Shown one piece after another: positions 34,358 to 42,591 of a stretch of DNA of 50,940 nucleotides. Under the pieces are notes generated by a model. It saw only the letters and a program-made list of their open reading frames with translations, did no database searches and had not been told where the DNA came from. Position numbers and translations under genes: made by a program. This DNA is from Candidatus Eiseniibacteriota bacterium (GTDB taxonomy: Bacteria; Eisenbacteria; RBG-16-71-46), in the NCBI GenBank assembly GCA_016215625.1, contig JACRIW010000113.1:1-50940 (forward strand), written 5' to 3'. Each line of letters starts with the position of its first letter. Position 1 is the first letter of the stretch.

Positions 34358-35488
34358 TTAGCGCGCACTTTCGGGCTCCGCGATCGCACCCGCGGGAGCG
34401 GGAAGTTCGCCCGCCGATGCGGCGGCCGAATCCTGTGCCGCCTTGCGCGCGGCGTAGGCCGCCTGCAGCGCGCGGGCGGCCGTGATGTTCGACAGGTGCT
34501 GCTCGTAGGTGGTGGCGAACATGTGCCGGCCGTCACCGCGCGCCACGAAGTAGAGCGCACGCTCGTCCGGCGTGGCGTTCATGACGGCCAGGATGCTGGC
34601 CAGCCCCGGGTTGCAGATGGGCCCGGGCGGCAGCCCCTCGTGCAGGTAGGTGTTGAAGGGTGACTCGGTGCGCAGCTCGCGCAACGTCAGCTTCGAGCGC
34701 GGGTTGCGGCCGAGCGCATAGCCCACGGTCGGGTCGGCCTGCAGCTTCATGCCTTTCACGAGGCGGTTCAGGTACGCGCGCGCGATGCGCGGGCGCTCAT
34801 CGTTCACCTGGGCCTCGGACTCGACGATGCTCGCCAGGGTGAGCACCTCGTGCGGCGTGAAGCCGAGCGGCAGCGAGTCGCAGCCGGCGGTGGCCTTCTG
34901 CACGCGATCGAGCGTGCGGCGGACCATGGTCCTCAGCGCGACTTCGGGCGCGGTGCCGGGCAGCCACTCGTACGAGTCGGGCGCGAGATAGCCCTCGAGC
35001 GAGGGCGCGTCCACGCCGAGCGAATCGAGCAGCGCCGGATCGTGTGCGAGCGAGTCGATGCTCGCCGCGCTCACGCCGAGCCGCTCGCCGAGGCGCTCGG
35101 CCACTTCGCGGACCGTGAGGCCCTCGGGCAGCGTCAGCAGGTCGAGCCCGAACATGCCGCGATCGAGCGCGCGCAGGATCTCGGGCACGGTCATGCCGAG
35201 CGGGAACGAGTACTGCCCCGCCTTCACCGTGCGGTCGAGGTGCATGACGCGCGCGAGCGCGAGAAAGCCGAACGTGCCGCGGATGACGCCCGCGCGCTGC
35301 AGCTCCTGCGCGATCTGGTGCAGCGACTGGCCGCGCTCGATGATCACCGTGCGGCGCTCGTCCGGGTGCATCAGCCCCGCGGGCAGCAGCAGCTCGTAGG
35401 CCGGGGCGAGCAGCGCCACGAGCAGCAGCAGCCACGCCCAGCGGAGGGGCCGGAACGCGCCCCGGCGTCGCGCGGCGGCGGCGGTCAT
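34358..35488 (-). CDS. mltG: Endolytic peptidoglycan transglycosylase MltG (YceG family)
   Basis: A 376-aa inner-membrane protein: one N-terminal helix (about 16-38), then the LysM-like and YceG domains. The catalytic Glu is Glu223 in ASIVESEAQ, and the family C-terminal text GRHMFATTYEQHLSNI is present. It cleaves nascent glycan strands and helps set their length. ATG 35488 overlaps the ruvX stop by 4 bp; the order ruvX-mltG is common. The longer in-frame extension is the ruvX shadow. A low-complexity Ala/Pro tail follows the domain. Confidence 0.92.
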   Translation of the reverse strand: MTAAAARRRGAFRPLRWAWLLLLVALLAPAYELLLPAGLMHPDERRTVIIERGQSLHQIAQELQRAGVIRGTFGFLALARVMHLDRTVKAGQYSFPLGMTVPEILRALDRGMFGLDLLTLPEGLTVREVAERLGERLGVSAASIDSLAHDPALLDSLGVDAPSLEGYLAPDSYEWLPGTAPEVALRTMVRRTLDRVQKATAGCDSLPLGFTPHEVLTLASIVESEAQVNDERPRIARAYLNRLVKGMKLQADPTVGYALGRNPRSKLTLRELRTESPFNTYLHEGLPPGPICNPGLASILAVMNATPDERALYFVARGDGRHMFATTYEQHLSNITAARALQAAYAARKAAQDSAAASAGELPAPAGAIAEPESAR

Positions 35489-36021
35489 GGGAGATCGGCG
35501 CCTCCGGCGCCGTCCTGCTGCGTGGCGCCGTCCTGCTGCGTGGCGCCGTCGTGCTTCGGGTCGTCCGGGCCGGCGGTCGCTTCGGCCGCGCGACGCGCCT
35601 CGTGCGACAGACGCATGAGCCACGACTCGAGCAGCGCGATCGCGGCGCCCTGGTCCACGCGCGACTTGCCCTTGCCCTTGCCGCCGCTCTCGCCGCGCTC
35701 GTGCATGCGGCGCGTGGACAGCGCCGAGGTCAGGCGCTCGTCGTACTCGTGCACGGGCAGCCCGGAGGCCTCGCGCACCGAAGCGGCGAACGCGCTCGCG
35801 GCGTTCGCGGCCTCGCCGCGCTCGCCCGAGAGCAGCAGCGGCAACCCGACCACGACCGAGTCCGCCTCGACCTCGGCGATCGCCTCGAGCACGCGCCGGA
35901 CGCCCTCGGCCGGGCTGTGCACGACCAGCGTGTCGAGCCCGCTGGCGATCGTCCCGGTCGGATCGCAGACGGCGAGCCCGATCCGGCGCTCACCCCAGTC
36001 CACCGCGAGGACTCTCGGCAA
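35485..36021 (-). CDS. ruvX: RuvX/YqgF pre-16S rRNA nuclease
   Basis: A 178-aa RNase H-fold nuclease involved in 16S rRNA 5' maturation. Motifs: LAVDWGERRIGLAVCD, VVVGLPLLLSGERG and the final acidic box KSRVDQGAAIALLESWL. The only suitable start is TTG at 36021, 9 bp after the rsbW stop. The C-terminus is extended by about 35 residues that include a GATQQD repeat encoded by 2.4 copies of an 18-bp unit (35507-35550), immediately before the overlap with mltG. The core is standard; the tail is probably dispensable. Confidence 0.9.
   Translation of the reverse strand: MPRVLAVDWGERRIGLAVCDPTGTIASGLDTLVVHSPAEGVRRVLEAIAEVEADSVVVGLPLLLSGERGEAANAASAFAASVREASGLPVHEYDERLTSALSTRRMHERGESGGKGKGKSRVDQGAAIALLESWLMRLSHEARRAAEATAGPDDPKHDGATQQDGATQQDGAGGADLP
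35507..35550. repeat. 18-bp tandem repeat inside the ruvX tail
   Basis: The unit GCGCCGTCCTGCTGCGTG occurs twice in full and once in part. It encodes the GATQQD repeat and keeps the frame, so unit changes would be tolerated. Confidence 0.8.
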
Positions 36022-36030
36022 CGGCGGGAC

Positions 36031-36483
36031 TCAGGCGTCCGCGGCGATGCGGCCCGCGGGCCGGTTCTTCACGAGCACGCAGTGCGTGCCGGCGTCGCTG
36101 AAGCTGAAGGTCACGTCGTCGCAGCACGAACGCATGATGAAGATGCCGCGTCCGCGCATGTCGAACAGGTGCTCCGGGGTGGTCACGTCGGGCACCACGC
36201 GCTGCATGTCGAAGCCCTTGCCACGGTCGTACACGTGGATCTCGAGCTTGTCGGGGTACATGTGGAACTCGATCTCGAAGTTCAGGCTGGCGTCGCGCTT
36301 GTGCCCGTGCTGAACGGCGTTCGTGCCGGCCTCGACCACGCCCATGCCGACCTGCGTGGTGGTGTCCTCGTCGAAGCCCATGCGCTCGCACACACTCAAC
36401 GAGACGCGATCGAGTACGGACAGCAGCTCCAGCCGGCTGGGCAGGCTCAAGCGAATGACTTCCGGCTTCGGCGCTTCCGACAT
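36031..36483 (-). CDS. rsbW: RsbW-like anti-sigma/serine kinase (HATPase_c_2)
   Basis: A 150-aa GHKL-type ATPase. N-box VVEAGTNAVQHGH, G1-like box DRGKGFDM and G2-like box MRGRGIFIM are all present, and there is no His-kinase phosphoacceptor domain. RsbW-type proteins phosphorylate a STAS partner and release a sigma factor or other target. No STAS gene is visible in the window; the SpoIIE-type phosphatase at 1325-2500 is the natural opposing enzyme. Embedded in a housekeeping operon between rluD and ruvX with 9-bp gaps either side. Confidence 0.85.
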   Translation of the reverse strand: MSEAPKPEVIRLSLPSRLELLSVLDRVSLSVCERMGFDEDTTTQVGMGVVEAGTNAVQHGHKRDASLNFEIEFHMYPDKLEIHVYDRGKGFDMQRVVPDVTTPEHLFDMRGRGIFIMRSCCDDVTFSFSDAGTHCVLVKNRPAGRIAADA

Positions 36484-36492
36484 GAGGGTCTT

Positions 36493-37479
36493 CTACGGGT
36501 TGCGGTCCGCGACGAACGCGTGCAGCAGCGTCAGGGCGCGGGCCATGTCTTCGGGTAACGCCGACTCGAAGTGCAGCCGCTCACCCGAAACGGGATGGGC
36601 GAACTCGAGTTCGGCGGCATGGAGGGCCTGCCGGCGCAGTGTGCGGAGCAGGGCGAGGATGAGGCTACGCTCGGCTTGCCGGAGGCTCAACGATTTTCTC
36701 ACTCTCCCGCCATAGAGCGGATCGCCCACGACGGGATGTTTGACCGCGGCGAAATGGACCCGGATCTGGTGGGTCCGGCCGGTCTCGAGTCGGGCCTCGA
36801 CGAAACTGGCCAGCCCGAAGCGCTCGAGCACGGTCCAGCGCGTGAGCGCCGACTTGCCCCCGTTGCGAACCACGGCCATGCGCTTGCGCTCGCGCGGGTC
36901 GCGCCCGAGCGGCATGTCCATGTAGCCCTCGTCGGGACCGGGATCGCCCCAGACGATCGTTTGGTAGACGCGCCGGACCTTGCGCACGCGCAGCGCCTCG
37001 ACCAGCGCCTGGTAGGCGACCTCGGTCTTGGCGACGACCATGAGTCCCGAGGTGTCCTTGTCGAGCCGGTGCACGATGCCGGGGCGGCCCTCGCCGCCCA
37101 CGCCCGCCATCTGCGGCGCGTGATGCAGCAGCGCGTGCACGAGCGTGCCGCTCGCCACGCCGGCGCCGGGATGCACGACCACGCCCGCGGGCTTGTTCAG
37201 CACGATCACGTGCTCGTCTTCGTGCCGGATCGCGAGCGGCGCGTCCTCGGCGACGATCCGGCTCGCACGGCGCGGCGGCACCTCCACGCGCACGACGTCC
37301 CCTTCCTTCAGCTTCAGGGACTGGCGCGCGAGCTTGCCGTTCACCTGCACGCGCTCGGCGTCCATGAGCGCCTGGAGGCGGTTACGCGAGAGGCCGATCC
37401 GCGCCTTCGCCAGCCAGCGGTCCACCCGCTGGCCCGCTCCCTGCGGCGGGACCGTCAGCTCCACCAGCTTCATGCGCAT
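36493..37479 (-). CDS. rluD: 23S rRNA pseudouridine synthase RluD family
   Basis: A 328-aa enzyme with an N-terminal S4 domain (GQRVDRWLAKARIGLSRNRL) and a RluA-type catalytic domain: VVHPGAG, catalytic Asp140 in HRLDKDTSG, RTHQIRVH and PVVGDPLYGG. Starts at ATG 37479 (or 37473, MKLVEL). The S4 domain lies within the first 60 residues, so the start cannot be moved downstream far enough to avoid a 98-bp overlap with lspA. The rluD-lspA neighbourhood is common in bacteria. Confidence 0.92.
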   Translation of the reverse strand: MRMKLVELTVPPQGAGQRVDRWLAKARIGLSRNRLQALMDAERVQVNGKLARQSLKLKEGDVVRVEVPPRRASRIVAEDAPLAIRHEDEHVIVLNKPAGVVVHPGAGVASGTLVHALLHHAPQMAGVGGEGRPGIVHRLDKDTSGLMVVAKTEVAYQALVEALRVRKVRRVYQTIVWGDPGPDEGYMDMPLGRDPRERKRMAVVRNGGKSALTRWTVLERFGLASFVEARLETGRTHQIRVHFAAVKHPVVGDPLYGGRVRKSLSLRQAERSLILALLRTLRRQALHAAELEFAHPVSGERLHFESALPEDMARALTLLHAFVADRNP

Positions 37480-37984
37480 CGCTTTCCGGGGCCGCGCCGG
37501 CGGTGCTCGTGGCGCTCGCTTGCCCCTCGCTTTCGCGTGTCCAGGCCAGCGCGAAGAGCGCCACGCCCACGTTCACGCACACGTCGGCCACGTTGAAGAC
37601 CGGAAACCCGTGGCCGTTCCACTGCAGGTAGATGAAGTCCACGACCTCGCCGGTCGCGGCGCGGTCGATGAGGTTGCCGATCGCGCCGCCGAGGATGAAC
37701 GCGAGCGCGAGCTGGCGTCCGAGCGACATGACCGGATGACGCGACGCGAGCACGAGCACGATGACCGACGCGAGCGCGGAGAACGCCCAGAGCGGAAAGT
37801 GCATGTCGGCGAACAGCCCGAACGCGATACCCGAGTTGCGCGTGTACGTGAGCTGGACGAGATCCCCGATCACGTGCCGGCTGGGCGCGAACGCGAGATG
37901 TGCGGTCGCCCAGTGCTTGGTCCACTGGTCCACCGCCACCAGCGCGGCGGCGAGCCCGAGCAGGAGCGGATAGGAGCGCTTCAC
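37382..37984 (-). CDS. lspA: Lipoprotein signal peptidase II
   Basis: A 200-aa membrane protease that cleaves prolipoprotein signal peptides. Four hydrophobic segments; catalytic aspartates Asp107 in GNLIDRA and Asp134 in FNVADVC, 27 residues apart as in the family. DQWTKH at the N-terminus and NSGIAFG are also diagnostic. The catalytic protein ends at about residue 150. The remaining 50 residues are a Gly/Ala/Pro/Glu low-complexity tail that overlaps the start of rluD in another frame. ATG 37984 overlaps the upstream stop by 4 bp. Confidence 0.93.
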   Translation of the reverse strand: MKRSYPLLLGLAAALVAVDQWTKHWATAHLAFAPSRHVIGDLVQLTYTRNSGIAFGLFADMHFPLWAFSALASVIVLVLASRHPVMSLGRQLALAFILGGAIGNLIDRAATGEVVDFIYLQWNGHGFPVFNVADVCVNVGVALFALAWTRESEGQASATSTAGAAPESDAHEAGGADGPAAGSGPAGGPLAGEGADRPLA

Positions 37985-39084
37985 TCGTCCTTCGCCGCCA
38001 GACGGCCGGCACGCAGGTCACGCTCGTACTTCTCCTGTTCCTCGATGCACAGGCGCGCCCACGGCAGCGCCTCGAGGCGCGTCTTGCTGATCGGCTTGCC
38101 GCTCACTTCGCAGATGCCGTACGTGCCGCTATACAGGCGCGTGAGCGCGTCCTTGATCTCGCGGAGCAGCTTGCCTTCCTTGCTCGCGAGGTCGAACGCC
38201 TTCTCGCGCTCCATGCTGTCGGTGCCGGCGTCGGCCATGTGGAACGAGTAGCCGCTCAGCTCGCCCGCGGCGTCGCGCGGGTTCACCTTGAGCAGCGTGT
38301 CGTCCATGTAGCCCATCTCGCGCATGATGCGCGCGTACTCCTCGCGCAGGCGCTCCTCGAAATGCTTGAGGTCGGCGTCCGACAGGCGGTCGTCGCCGCG
38401 CTTGGGCGTCATCTTGGCGGCGACGATCGGCTTCGCCGTCACGATCGGGCGCGAGGGCGCGGACTTGGGAGGAGTCGTGTAGCGAGGCTTGGCCTGCGAC
38501 TCGGGCGGCAGCACGCCGAGCGGGCGCACTTCCGGCGCGGGACGCACGCTCACCTTGGACTTGCCGGTGCCCTGCTTGGCGGCGCGCTGCGCGGCGAGCT
38601 TGGCTTCGGCGGTCGCGGGCACGAGACGGCGCGGGCCTTCGGCGGCCTTCTTGCGCGCGGCCTCTTCGGCGGCGGCCTTCGCGCGCGCTTCGGCGAGCGC
38701 CTTCGCGGCCGCGGCGCCCTTGTTGAGCGACTTCGGACCGGCGGGCTTGGCGGCGCTCTTCACGGCCGGCTTCGGCGCGGCCTTCGCGGGCGCCTTGGCG
38801 GCCGGCTTCGGCGCGGGCTTGACGCTCTTCGCGGCGGACTTCGGCGCGCTCTTGGCGGACTTGACGGGCTTGGCCGCCTTGACCGGCTTCGTTGACTTGG
38901 CGGACTTCGCCGGCTTCGCCGGCTTCGCCGCCTTCGCTGCGGCCTTCGGAGCGACCTTGGGAGCCGGCTTCTTCTTGGGCACCGGCTTCGCGCTCGGCTT
39001 CGGCTTCACGGCCGCCTTCGCCTTGGGAGCGGACTTGCCCTTGCTGGTCGCCTTGCCGGCGGTCTTCTTCCGAGCGGTCGCCAT
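37981..39084 (-). CDS. DksA/TraR-type protein with histone-H1-like N-terminal tail
   Basis: A 367-aa protein. Residues 1 to about 215 are almost entirely Ala, Lys and Pro (repeats such as KPAKPAKSAKS), resembling histone H1 or bacterial AlgP/HU tails. From about 255 a coiled-coil then a DksA-type domain follow (DADLKHFEERLREEYARI, GTYGICEVSGKPIS). The zinc finger keeps only Cys325 and Cys346; the second member of each CxxC pair is Ser or Glu. DksA homologues bind RNA polymerase with ppGpp. ATG 39084 has GGAGG 9 nt upstream. The fusion suggests simultaneous DNA and RNA polymerase contact, which is inference. Confidence 0.85.
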   Translation of the reverse strand: MATARKKTAGKATSKGKSAPKAKAAVKPKPSAKPVPKKKPAPKVAPKAAAKAAKPAKPAKSAKSTKPVKAAKPVKSAKSAPKSAAKSVKPAPKPAAKAPAKAAPKPAVKSAAKPAGPKSLNKGAAAAKALAEARAKAAAEEAARKKAAEGPRRLVPATAEAKLAAQRAAKQGTGKSKVSVRPAPEVRPLGVLPPESQAKPRYTTPPKSAPSRPIVTAKPIVAAKMTPKRGDDRLSDADLKHFEERLREEYARIMREMGYMDDTLLKVNPRDAAGELSGYSFHMADAGTDSMEREKAFDLASKEGKLLREIKDALTRLYSGTYGICEVSGKPISKTRLEALPWARLCIEEQEKYERDLRAGRLAAKDE

Positions 39085-39130
39085 GGTCACATCCTCCGTA
39101 AGAATCACCGGCGTCGGACGCCGTTCCCTC

Positions 39131-39976
39131 TCAAGCCTGCGGCTTCGCTTCGTCCAGCCGTGCCAGCACGCCGGTGAGCAGGCGCTGCAGGCTCGGCGCG
39201 GTGCGAGCGGCCACCGCGAGCACGGCCGCGATGTCGCACGGATGCAGCGCATCCGGGAGACAGGCGTCCGTCACCACGTTGAAGGCCAGCACGCGCTGCC
39301 CGCCGTGCACGGCTGCGAGATTCTCGGGCACGAGCGACATGCCCACGACGTCCGCACCGATTCCACGGAGGAATCGGTACTCCGCCGGCGTTTCCAGATT
39401 CGGGCCCGCCACGGCCACGAACACGCCGCGCTGCAGCGGGATCTTCTCGTCACGCGCGACGCGCTCGGCCAGCTCGATGAGCACGCGCGAGTACGGCTCG
39501 CTCATGTCGGGGAAGCGCACTCCGAGCTCGTCGTCGTTGACGCCGCGCAGCGGATTGTCGCCCATGAGATTGATGTGGTCCTTGGTGACCACGATGGTGC
39601 CCGGGGGCATGTCGGGGTTCATGCCGCCGCAGGCGTTCGTCACGACGAGCGTGTGGCACCCGAGCGCCTTGAGCACGCGCACGGGGAACGACACTTCCTG
39701 CATCGTGTAGCCCTCGTAGAAGTGCACGCGGCCCTTCATGACGGCAACGGTGCGCCCCGCGAGGGTGCCGATGTGCAGCTCGCCCGCGTGACTCTCGACG
39801 GTGGAGGACGGCCAGTGCGGGATCTCGGAGTAGTGCACGACCGTGTCGAGTTCGAGCGCGTTCGCGAAATCGCCGAGCCCGGTGCCGAGGATGATGCCGA
39901 CCTCGGGCACGAGCTTCGTGCGCGACTTCACGTACAGCGCCGCCTCGCGGATGTGCTCCACCAGTTCACTCGCCAT
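39131..39976 (-). CDS. punA: Purine nucleoside phosphorylase (trimeric PNP family)
   Basis: A 281-aa cytosolic enzyme that converts purine nucleosides plus phosphate to base and ribose-1-phosphate. Motifs: GIILGTGLGDFA, VMKGRVHFYEGY, VTNACGGMNP, GPNLETPAEYRFLR and GMSLVPE. It gives a metabolic use for the nucleosides imported by the 5832-9348 transporter. It overlaps the upstream yggU-like stop by 11 bp and precedes the DksA-like gene by 46 bp. Confidence 0.93.
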   Translation of the reverse strand: MASELVEHIREAALYVKSRTKLVPEVGIILGTGLGDFANALELDTVVHYSEIPHWPSSTVESHAGELHIGTLAGRTVAVMKGRVHFYEGYTMQEVSFPVRVLKALGCHTLVVTNACGGMNPDMPPGTIVVTKDHINLMGDNPLRGVNDDELGVRFPDMSEPYSRVLIELAERVARDEKIPLQRGVFVAVAGPNLETPAEYRFLRGIGADVVGMSLVPENLAAVHGGQRVLAFNVVTDACLPDALHPCDIAAVLAVAARTAPSLQRLLTGVLARLDEAKPQA

Positions 39977-40265
39977 GTTCGCCTTTCGCTCGCTCGAGCG
40001 CCGCGGCGAGCCGCTGCTCCGCCACCACCGCGTCGAGGTCGCTCACTTCGATCGTCTTGGAGCGCGACGACGCGCCCCGCGTGACCACCACCTGCCGGCG
40101 CTTCACGCCGAGCAGTTCCGCCAGCAACTCCACCACCGCGTCGTTCGCGCGCCCGTCCTCGGGCGGCGCGCTCACCGCCAGCTTCCAGTCCCCGTTCGCG
40201 AGCCGGTCCACCAGCGCGTCACGTCGCGCTCCGGGCTGCACGCGCACGGCGAGCCGGACGTTCAT
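39966..40265 (-). CDS. yggU: YggU/DUF167 family protein
   Basis: A 99-aa protein with the DUF167 pattern: LAVRVQPGARRDALVD, KLAVSAPPEDGRANDAVVELLAELLGV and VVVTRGASSRSKTIEV. Biochemical role unknown. ATG 40265 overlaps the yggT stop by 4 bp; this decides the start over the longer in-frame extension. The yggS-yggT-yggU order is widely conserved. Confidence 0.9.
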   Translation of the reverse strand: MNVRLAVRVQPGARRDALVDRLANGDWKLAVSAPPEDGRANDAVVELLAELLGVKRRQVVVTRGASSRSKTIEVSDLDAVVAEQRLAAALERAKGEHGE

Positions 40266-40564
40266 CGCATGCGATAGGCGATCTCGTGCAGCGTCGGCAC
40301 GAGGAAACCCAGGCCCACGAACTGGATGATCAACAGCACGAGCAGCGGCGCGAAATCGATGCCGCCCATCGCCGTCGGGAACAGCCGCCGCACCGGCCCG
40401 CAGACCGTGTGCGAGATGTTCTCGATGACGTCGAGAATCGGGTGATCCGGCCGCGGCTGGAACCACGACAGGACCGCGTTCACGACGAGCACGAGCTGCA
40501 GCGCCTGCAGCGCCCAGCCCAGCAGGTTCGCCAGCATGCCGACGAAGTTGCCCATCACGAACAT
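40262..40564 (-). CDS. yggT: YggT family membrane protein
   Basis: A 100-aa protein with two hydrophobic segments (ALQLVLVVNAVLSWFQP and FAPLLVLLIIQFVGLGFL) and the YggT signature between them (HPILDVIENISHTVCGPVRR). This family is linked to osmotic tolerance and cell division in other bacteria. It sits 10 bp after yggS and overlaps yggU by 4 bp. Confidence 0.9.
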   Translation of the reverse strand: MFVMGNFVGMLANLLGWALQALQLVLVVNAVLSWFQPRPDHPILDVIENISHTVCGPVRRLFPTAMGGIDFAPLLVLLIIQFVGLGFLVPTLHEIAYRMR

Positions 40565-40574
40565 GGCCGCTCCC

Positions 40575-41273
40575 TCACGCTCGCGCGCCGAACAGTGCGC
40601 TTCCCACGCGCACCAGCGTCGCGCCTTCCTCGACGGCGACCTCGAAGTCGCCGCTCATGCCCATCGACAGCTCCGGCAGCGGACGGCCCAGCCGCGCCGC
40701 TCCCGCGTCGCGAAGGCCCCGAAGGCGCGCGAACGCCGCGCGCGCGTCCTCGGGCCGGTCCACCGCTTCCGGCACCGTCATCAGCCCGCGCAGCTCGAGA
40801 CCCTCGAGCGACGCGACCTGCTCGAGCAGCGCGTCCAGCGTGTCCGGCGACGCGCCGAACTTGCTGTCCTCACCGCTCACGTTCACCTCGATCAGCACCG
40901 GCAGCACGCGCCCGGCTTCGCGGGCGCGGCGCGCGAGCGCCACGGCGAGTTCGGCGTCGTCCACGCTGTGCACGACGTCGAACAGGCCCGGCGCCTTGCC
41001 GGCCTTGTTGCGCTGCAGGTGGCCGATCAGGTGCCACCGTGCGGCATCCCGGGCCACCACCTGCTGATGCGCCTGGGCTTCGTGGACCCGGTTCTCACCG
41101 AGGTCCGAGACGCCCAGTCGCACCGCTTCGGCAACGAGTTCCGCCGGCAGCGTCTTGACCACCGCCACCAGCGTCACCGCCTCGGCGGGTCGGGCCGAAC
41201 GGGCCGCCGCGGCCGCGATGCGGGCGCGAATGTCGGCGAGTCGGTCCGCCAGAGTGGCGAAGGTGGTTTTCAC
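40575..41273 (-). CDS. yggS: PLP-homeostasis protein YggS/PROSC
   Basis: A 232-aa alanine-racemase-fold PLP carrier. The PLP lysine is Lys40 in VAVVKT; DLGENRVHEAQAH, WHLIGHLQRNK and LSMGMSGDFEVAVEEGAT are family signatures. It starts at GTG 41273; upstream in-frame codons are tmRNA and intergenic sequence. It leads the ten-gene minus-strand run down to mltG. No clear Shine-Dalgarno is visible. Confidence 0.92.
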   Translation of the reverse strand: MKTTFATLADRLADIRARIAAAAARSARPAEAVTLVAVVKTLPAELVAEAVRLGVSDLGENRVHEAQAHQQVVARDAARWHLIGHLQRNKAGKAPGLFDVVHSVDDAELAVALARRAREAGRVLPVLIEVNVSGEDSKFGASPDTLDALLEQVASLEGLELRGLMTVPEAVDRPEDARAAFARLRGLRDAGAARLGRPLPELSMGMSGDFEVAVEEGATLVRVGSALFGARA

Positions 41274-41370
41274 GGGACGCGGGAGACTAGAGGGCTGCCC
41301 CCATGGGGGCAAGCGCTTTGTTCGGCTTGCGCCGACCGGTGAACGCAGCCCGCGTGAACCCTCCCCCTCA

Positions 41371-41406
41371 CACGAACGCCCCGACCATCCGGTCGGGGCG
41401 TTCGTG
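41371..41406 (-). terminator. Long hairpin terminator of ssrA
   Basis: A perfect 16-bp stem (41371-41386 with 41391-41406) with a 4-nt loop, located 7 bp beyond the tmRNA CCA end. There is no long U-run, but the stem is exceptionally stable. Confidence 0.75.
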
Positions 41407-41412
41407 CACAAA

Positions 41413-41776
41413 TGGTGGAGGCGGCGGGAATCGAACCCGCGTCCGAAAGTCCGTCCGCAACGAGTCCTACAAGCGTAGTCGGTCATTTGAGTCTCGCGAG
41501 CGTTGCCCCGGCCGACAGGGTCGCTGCTCGCCAGCCCGAAAAGGTCTCGTCCGCCGCGGTCGGGCCGCCGCATTGGACCAGCCTGTGTTTGTCTGGCGCC
41601 CGCTCCGGCCCCCACAGGCAGGGTCCGGGAAGGCGTCGCTGGGTCTAGTTTTTAACTAGGCAGCGAGAGCCATCTGCTCGTTGGCAGATGAGTTTTTCCC
41701 ATTTTTCTTGACGAGGTTGATGGGTCCCCGGCTTGCACTCGTTGGTTCAGGTCCCCCGTCGAAGCCTGTCGCCCCC
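41413..41776 (-). ncRNA. ssrA: Transfer-messenger RNA (tmRNA)
   Basis: 364 nt on the minus strand. The tRNA-like domain is complete: 5' GGGGGCG pairs with 3' CGCCTCC before ACCA, GCGACAGGCTTCGACGG follows the 5' stem, and the T-arm GGTTCGATTCC is present. The tag frame is 41700-41656 with resume codon GGG and tag GKNSSANEQMALAA then TAG. After the non-templated Ala this would read AGKNSSANEQMALAA. The ALAA end is a ClpXP degron. Rescues stalled ribosomes together with SmpB, whose gene is not in the window. Confidence 0.95.
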
Positions 41777-41854
41777 GATGGGATTCCACGCGCCGTTCGA
41801 TGCCGGCGCTCCCCCGTGCGGTGCGGCGCGAGCCGCCCCGAGCGGAGGCACTGC

Positions 41855-42316
41855 TCAAAACGGGATGTCGTCGTCCGGCGCGCCGCCGAAGTCGTCCATG
41901 CCGCCCGTGTCGGCGCCCACCGGCGCGCCGCCGAAGTCGTCCTGGCCGCGATCGAAGCCGCCACCACCACCCGCGCCGCCGGCGCCACCGCGGCCACCGA
42001 CGAAGCGCATGTTCTGCGCGACGATCTCGGTCGAGTAGCGCTTCTGGCCCTGCTGGTCCTGCCACTGGCGCGTGCGCAGCGAGCCCTCGATGAGGACTTC
42101 GCGGCCCTTGGTCAGGTACTGCTTGGCGAGATCGGCCTGCTTGCCGAACAGCACCACGCGATGCCACTCGGTTTCCTGCTTCCAGCCGCCGTTGCCGTCC
42201 GGACGGCGCTCGTCCGTCGCGATGTTCAGGTTGGCGATGGTGAGCTGGCTCTGCGTGTAGCGGATCTCGGGATCGCGACCGAGACGGCCGAGCAGAATGA
42301 CCTTGTTGAGGCTCAT
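41855..42316 (-). CDS. ssb: Single-stranded DNA-binding protein
   Basis: A 153-aa protein: OB-fold (SLNKVILLGRLGRDPEIRYT, ETEWHRVVLFGKQAD, EGSLRTRQW), a Gly-rich linker and the acidic partner-binding tip DDDIPF. ATG 42316 is the normal SSB start; the longer frame upstream is tRNA and promoter sequence. It binds ssDNA as a tetramer in replication and repair. Confidence 0.96.
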   Translation of the reverse strand: MSLNKVILLGRLGRDPEIRYTQSQLTIANLNIATDERRPDGNGGWKQETEWHRVVLFGKQADLAKQYLTKGREVLIEGSLRTRQWQDQQGQKRYSTEIVAQNMRFVGGRGGAGGAGGGGGFDRGQDDFGGAPVGADTGGMDDFGGAPDDDIPF

Positions 42317-42390
42317 GGAAAGCTCCGTGTTGGGGGCCCGGTGTGAGAGCTGCGGGGGCCCGAAGGGAGGGCGTCTGCGTCGTGGCGCGC

Positions 42391-42419
42391 AATCTACCGC
42401 CTGCAAGCGTCCTTCCCAA
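42391..42419 (-). promoter_or_regulatory. Probable ssb promoter
   Basis: Minus-strand TTGGGA (42414-42419) and TAGATT (42391-42396) with a 17-bp spacer, 75 nt upstream of the ssb ATG. Confidence 0.5.
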
Positions 42420-42457
42420 GCAAAGACTCGCCAAAGCCGCATGTTTCGCGGGTTCGT

Positions 42458-42487
42458 TTGACTCGTTCGCGCCCCGCCCACTATTCT
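42458..42487 (+). promoter_or_regulatory. Sigma70 promoter of the tRNA cluster
   Basis: TTGACT (42458-42463) and TATTCT (42482-42487) with an 18-bp spacer, 27 nt before tRNA-Pro. It is the best match to a housekeeping promoter in the window. Confidence 0.7.
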
Positions 42488-42514
42488 GCGCGCCCGATTC
42501 GAAGCACCATGCAT

Positions 42515-42591
<77 letters not shown>

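Noticed and set aside
38880..38960. Repetitive CGGCTTCGC units as a possible CRISPR or VNTR array
   Set aside because: They encode the regular Lys-Pro-Ala tail of the DksA-like protein; there are no spacers and no cas genes in the window.
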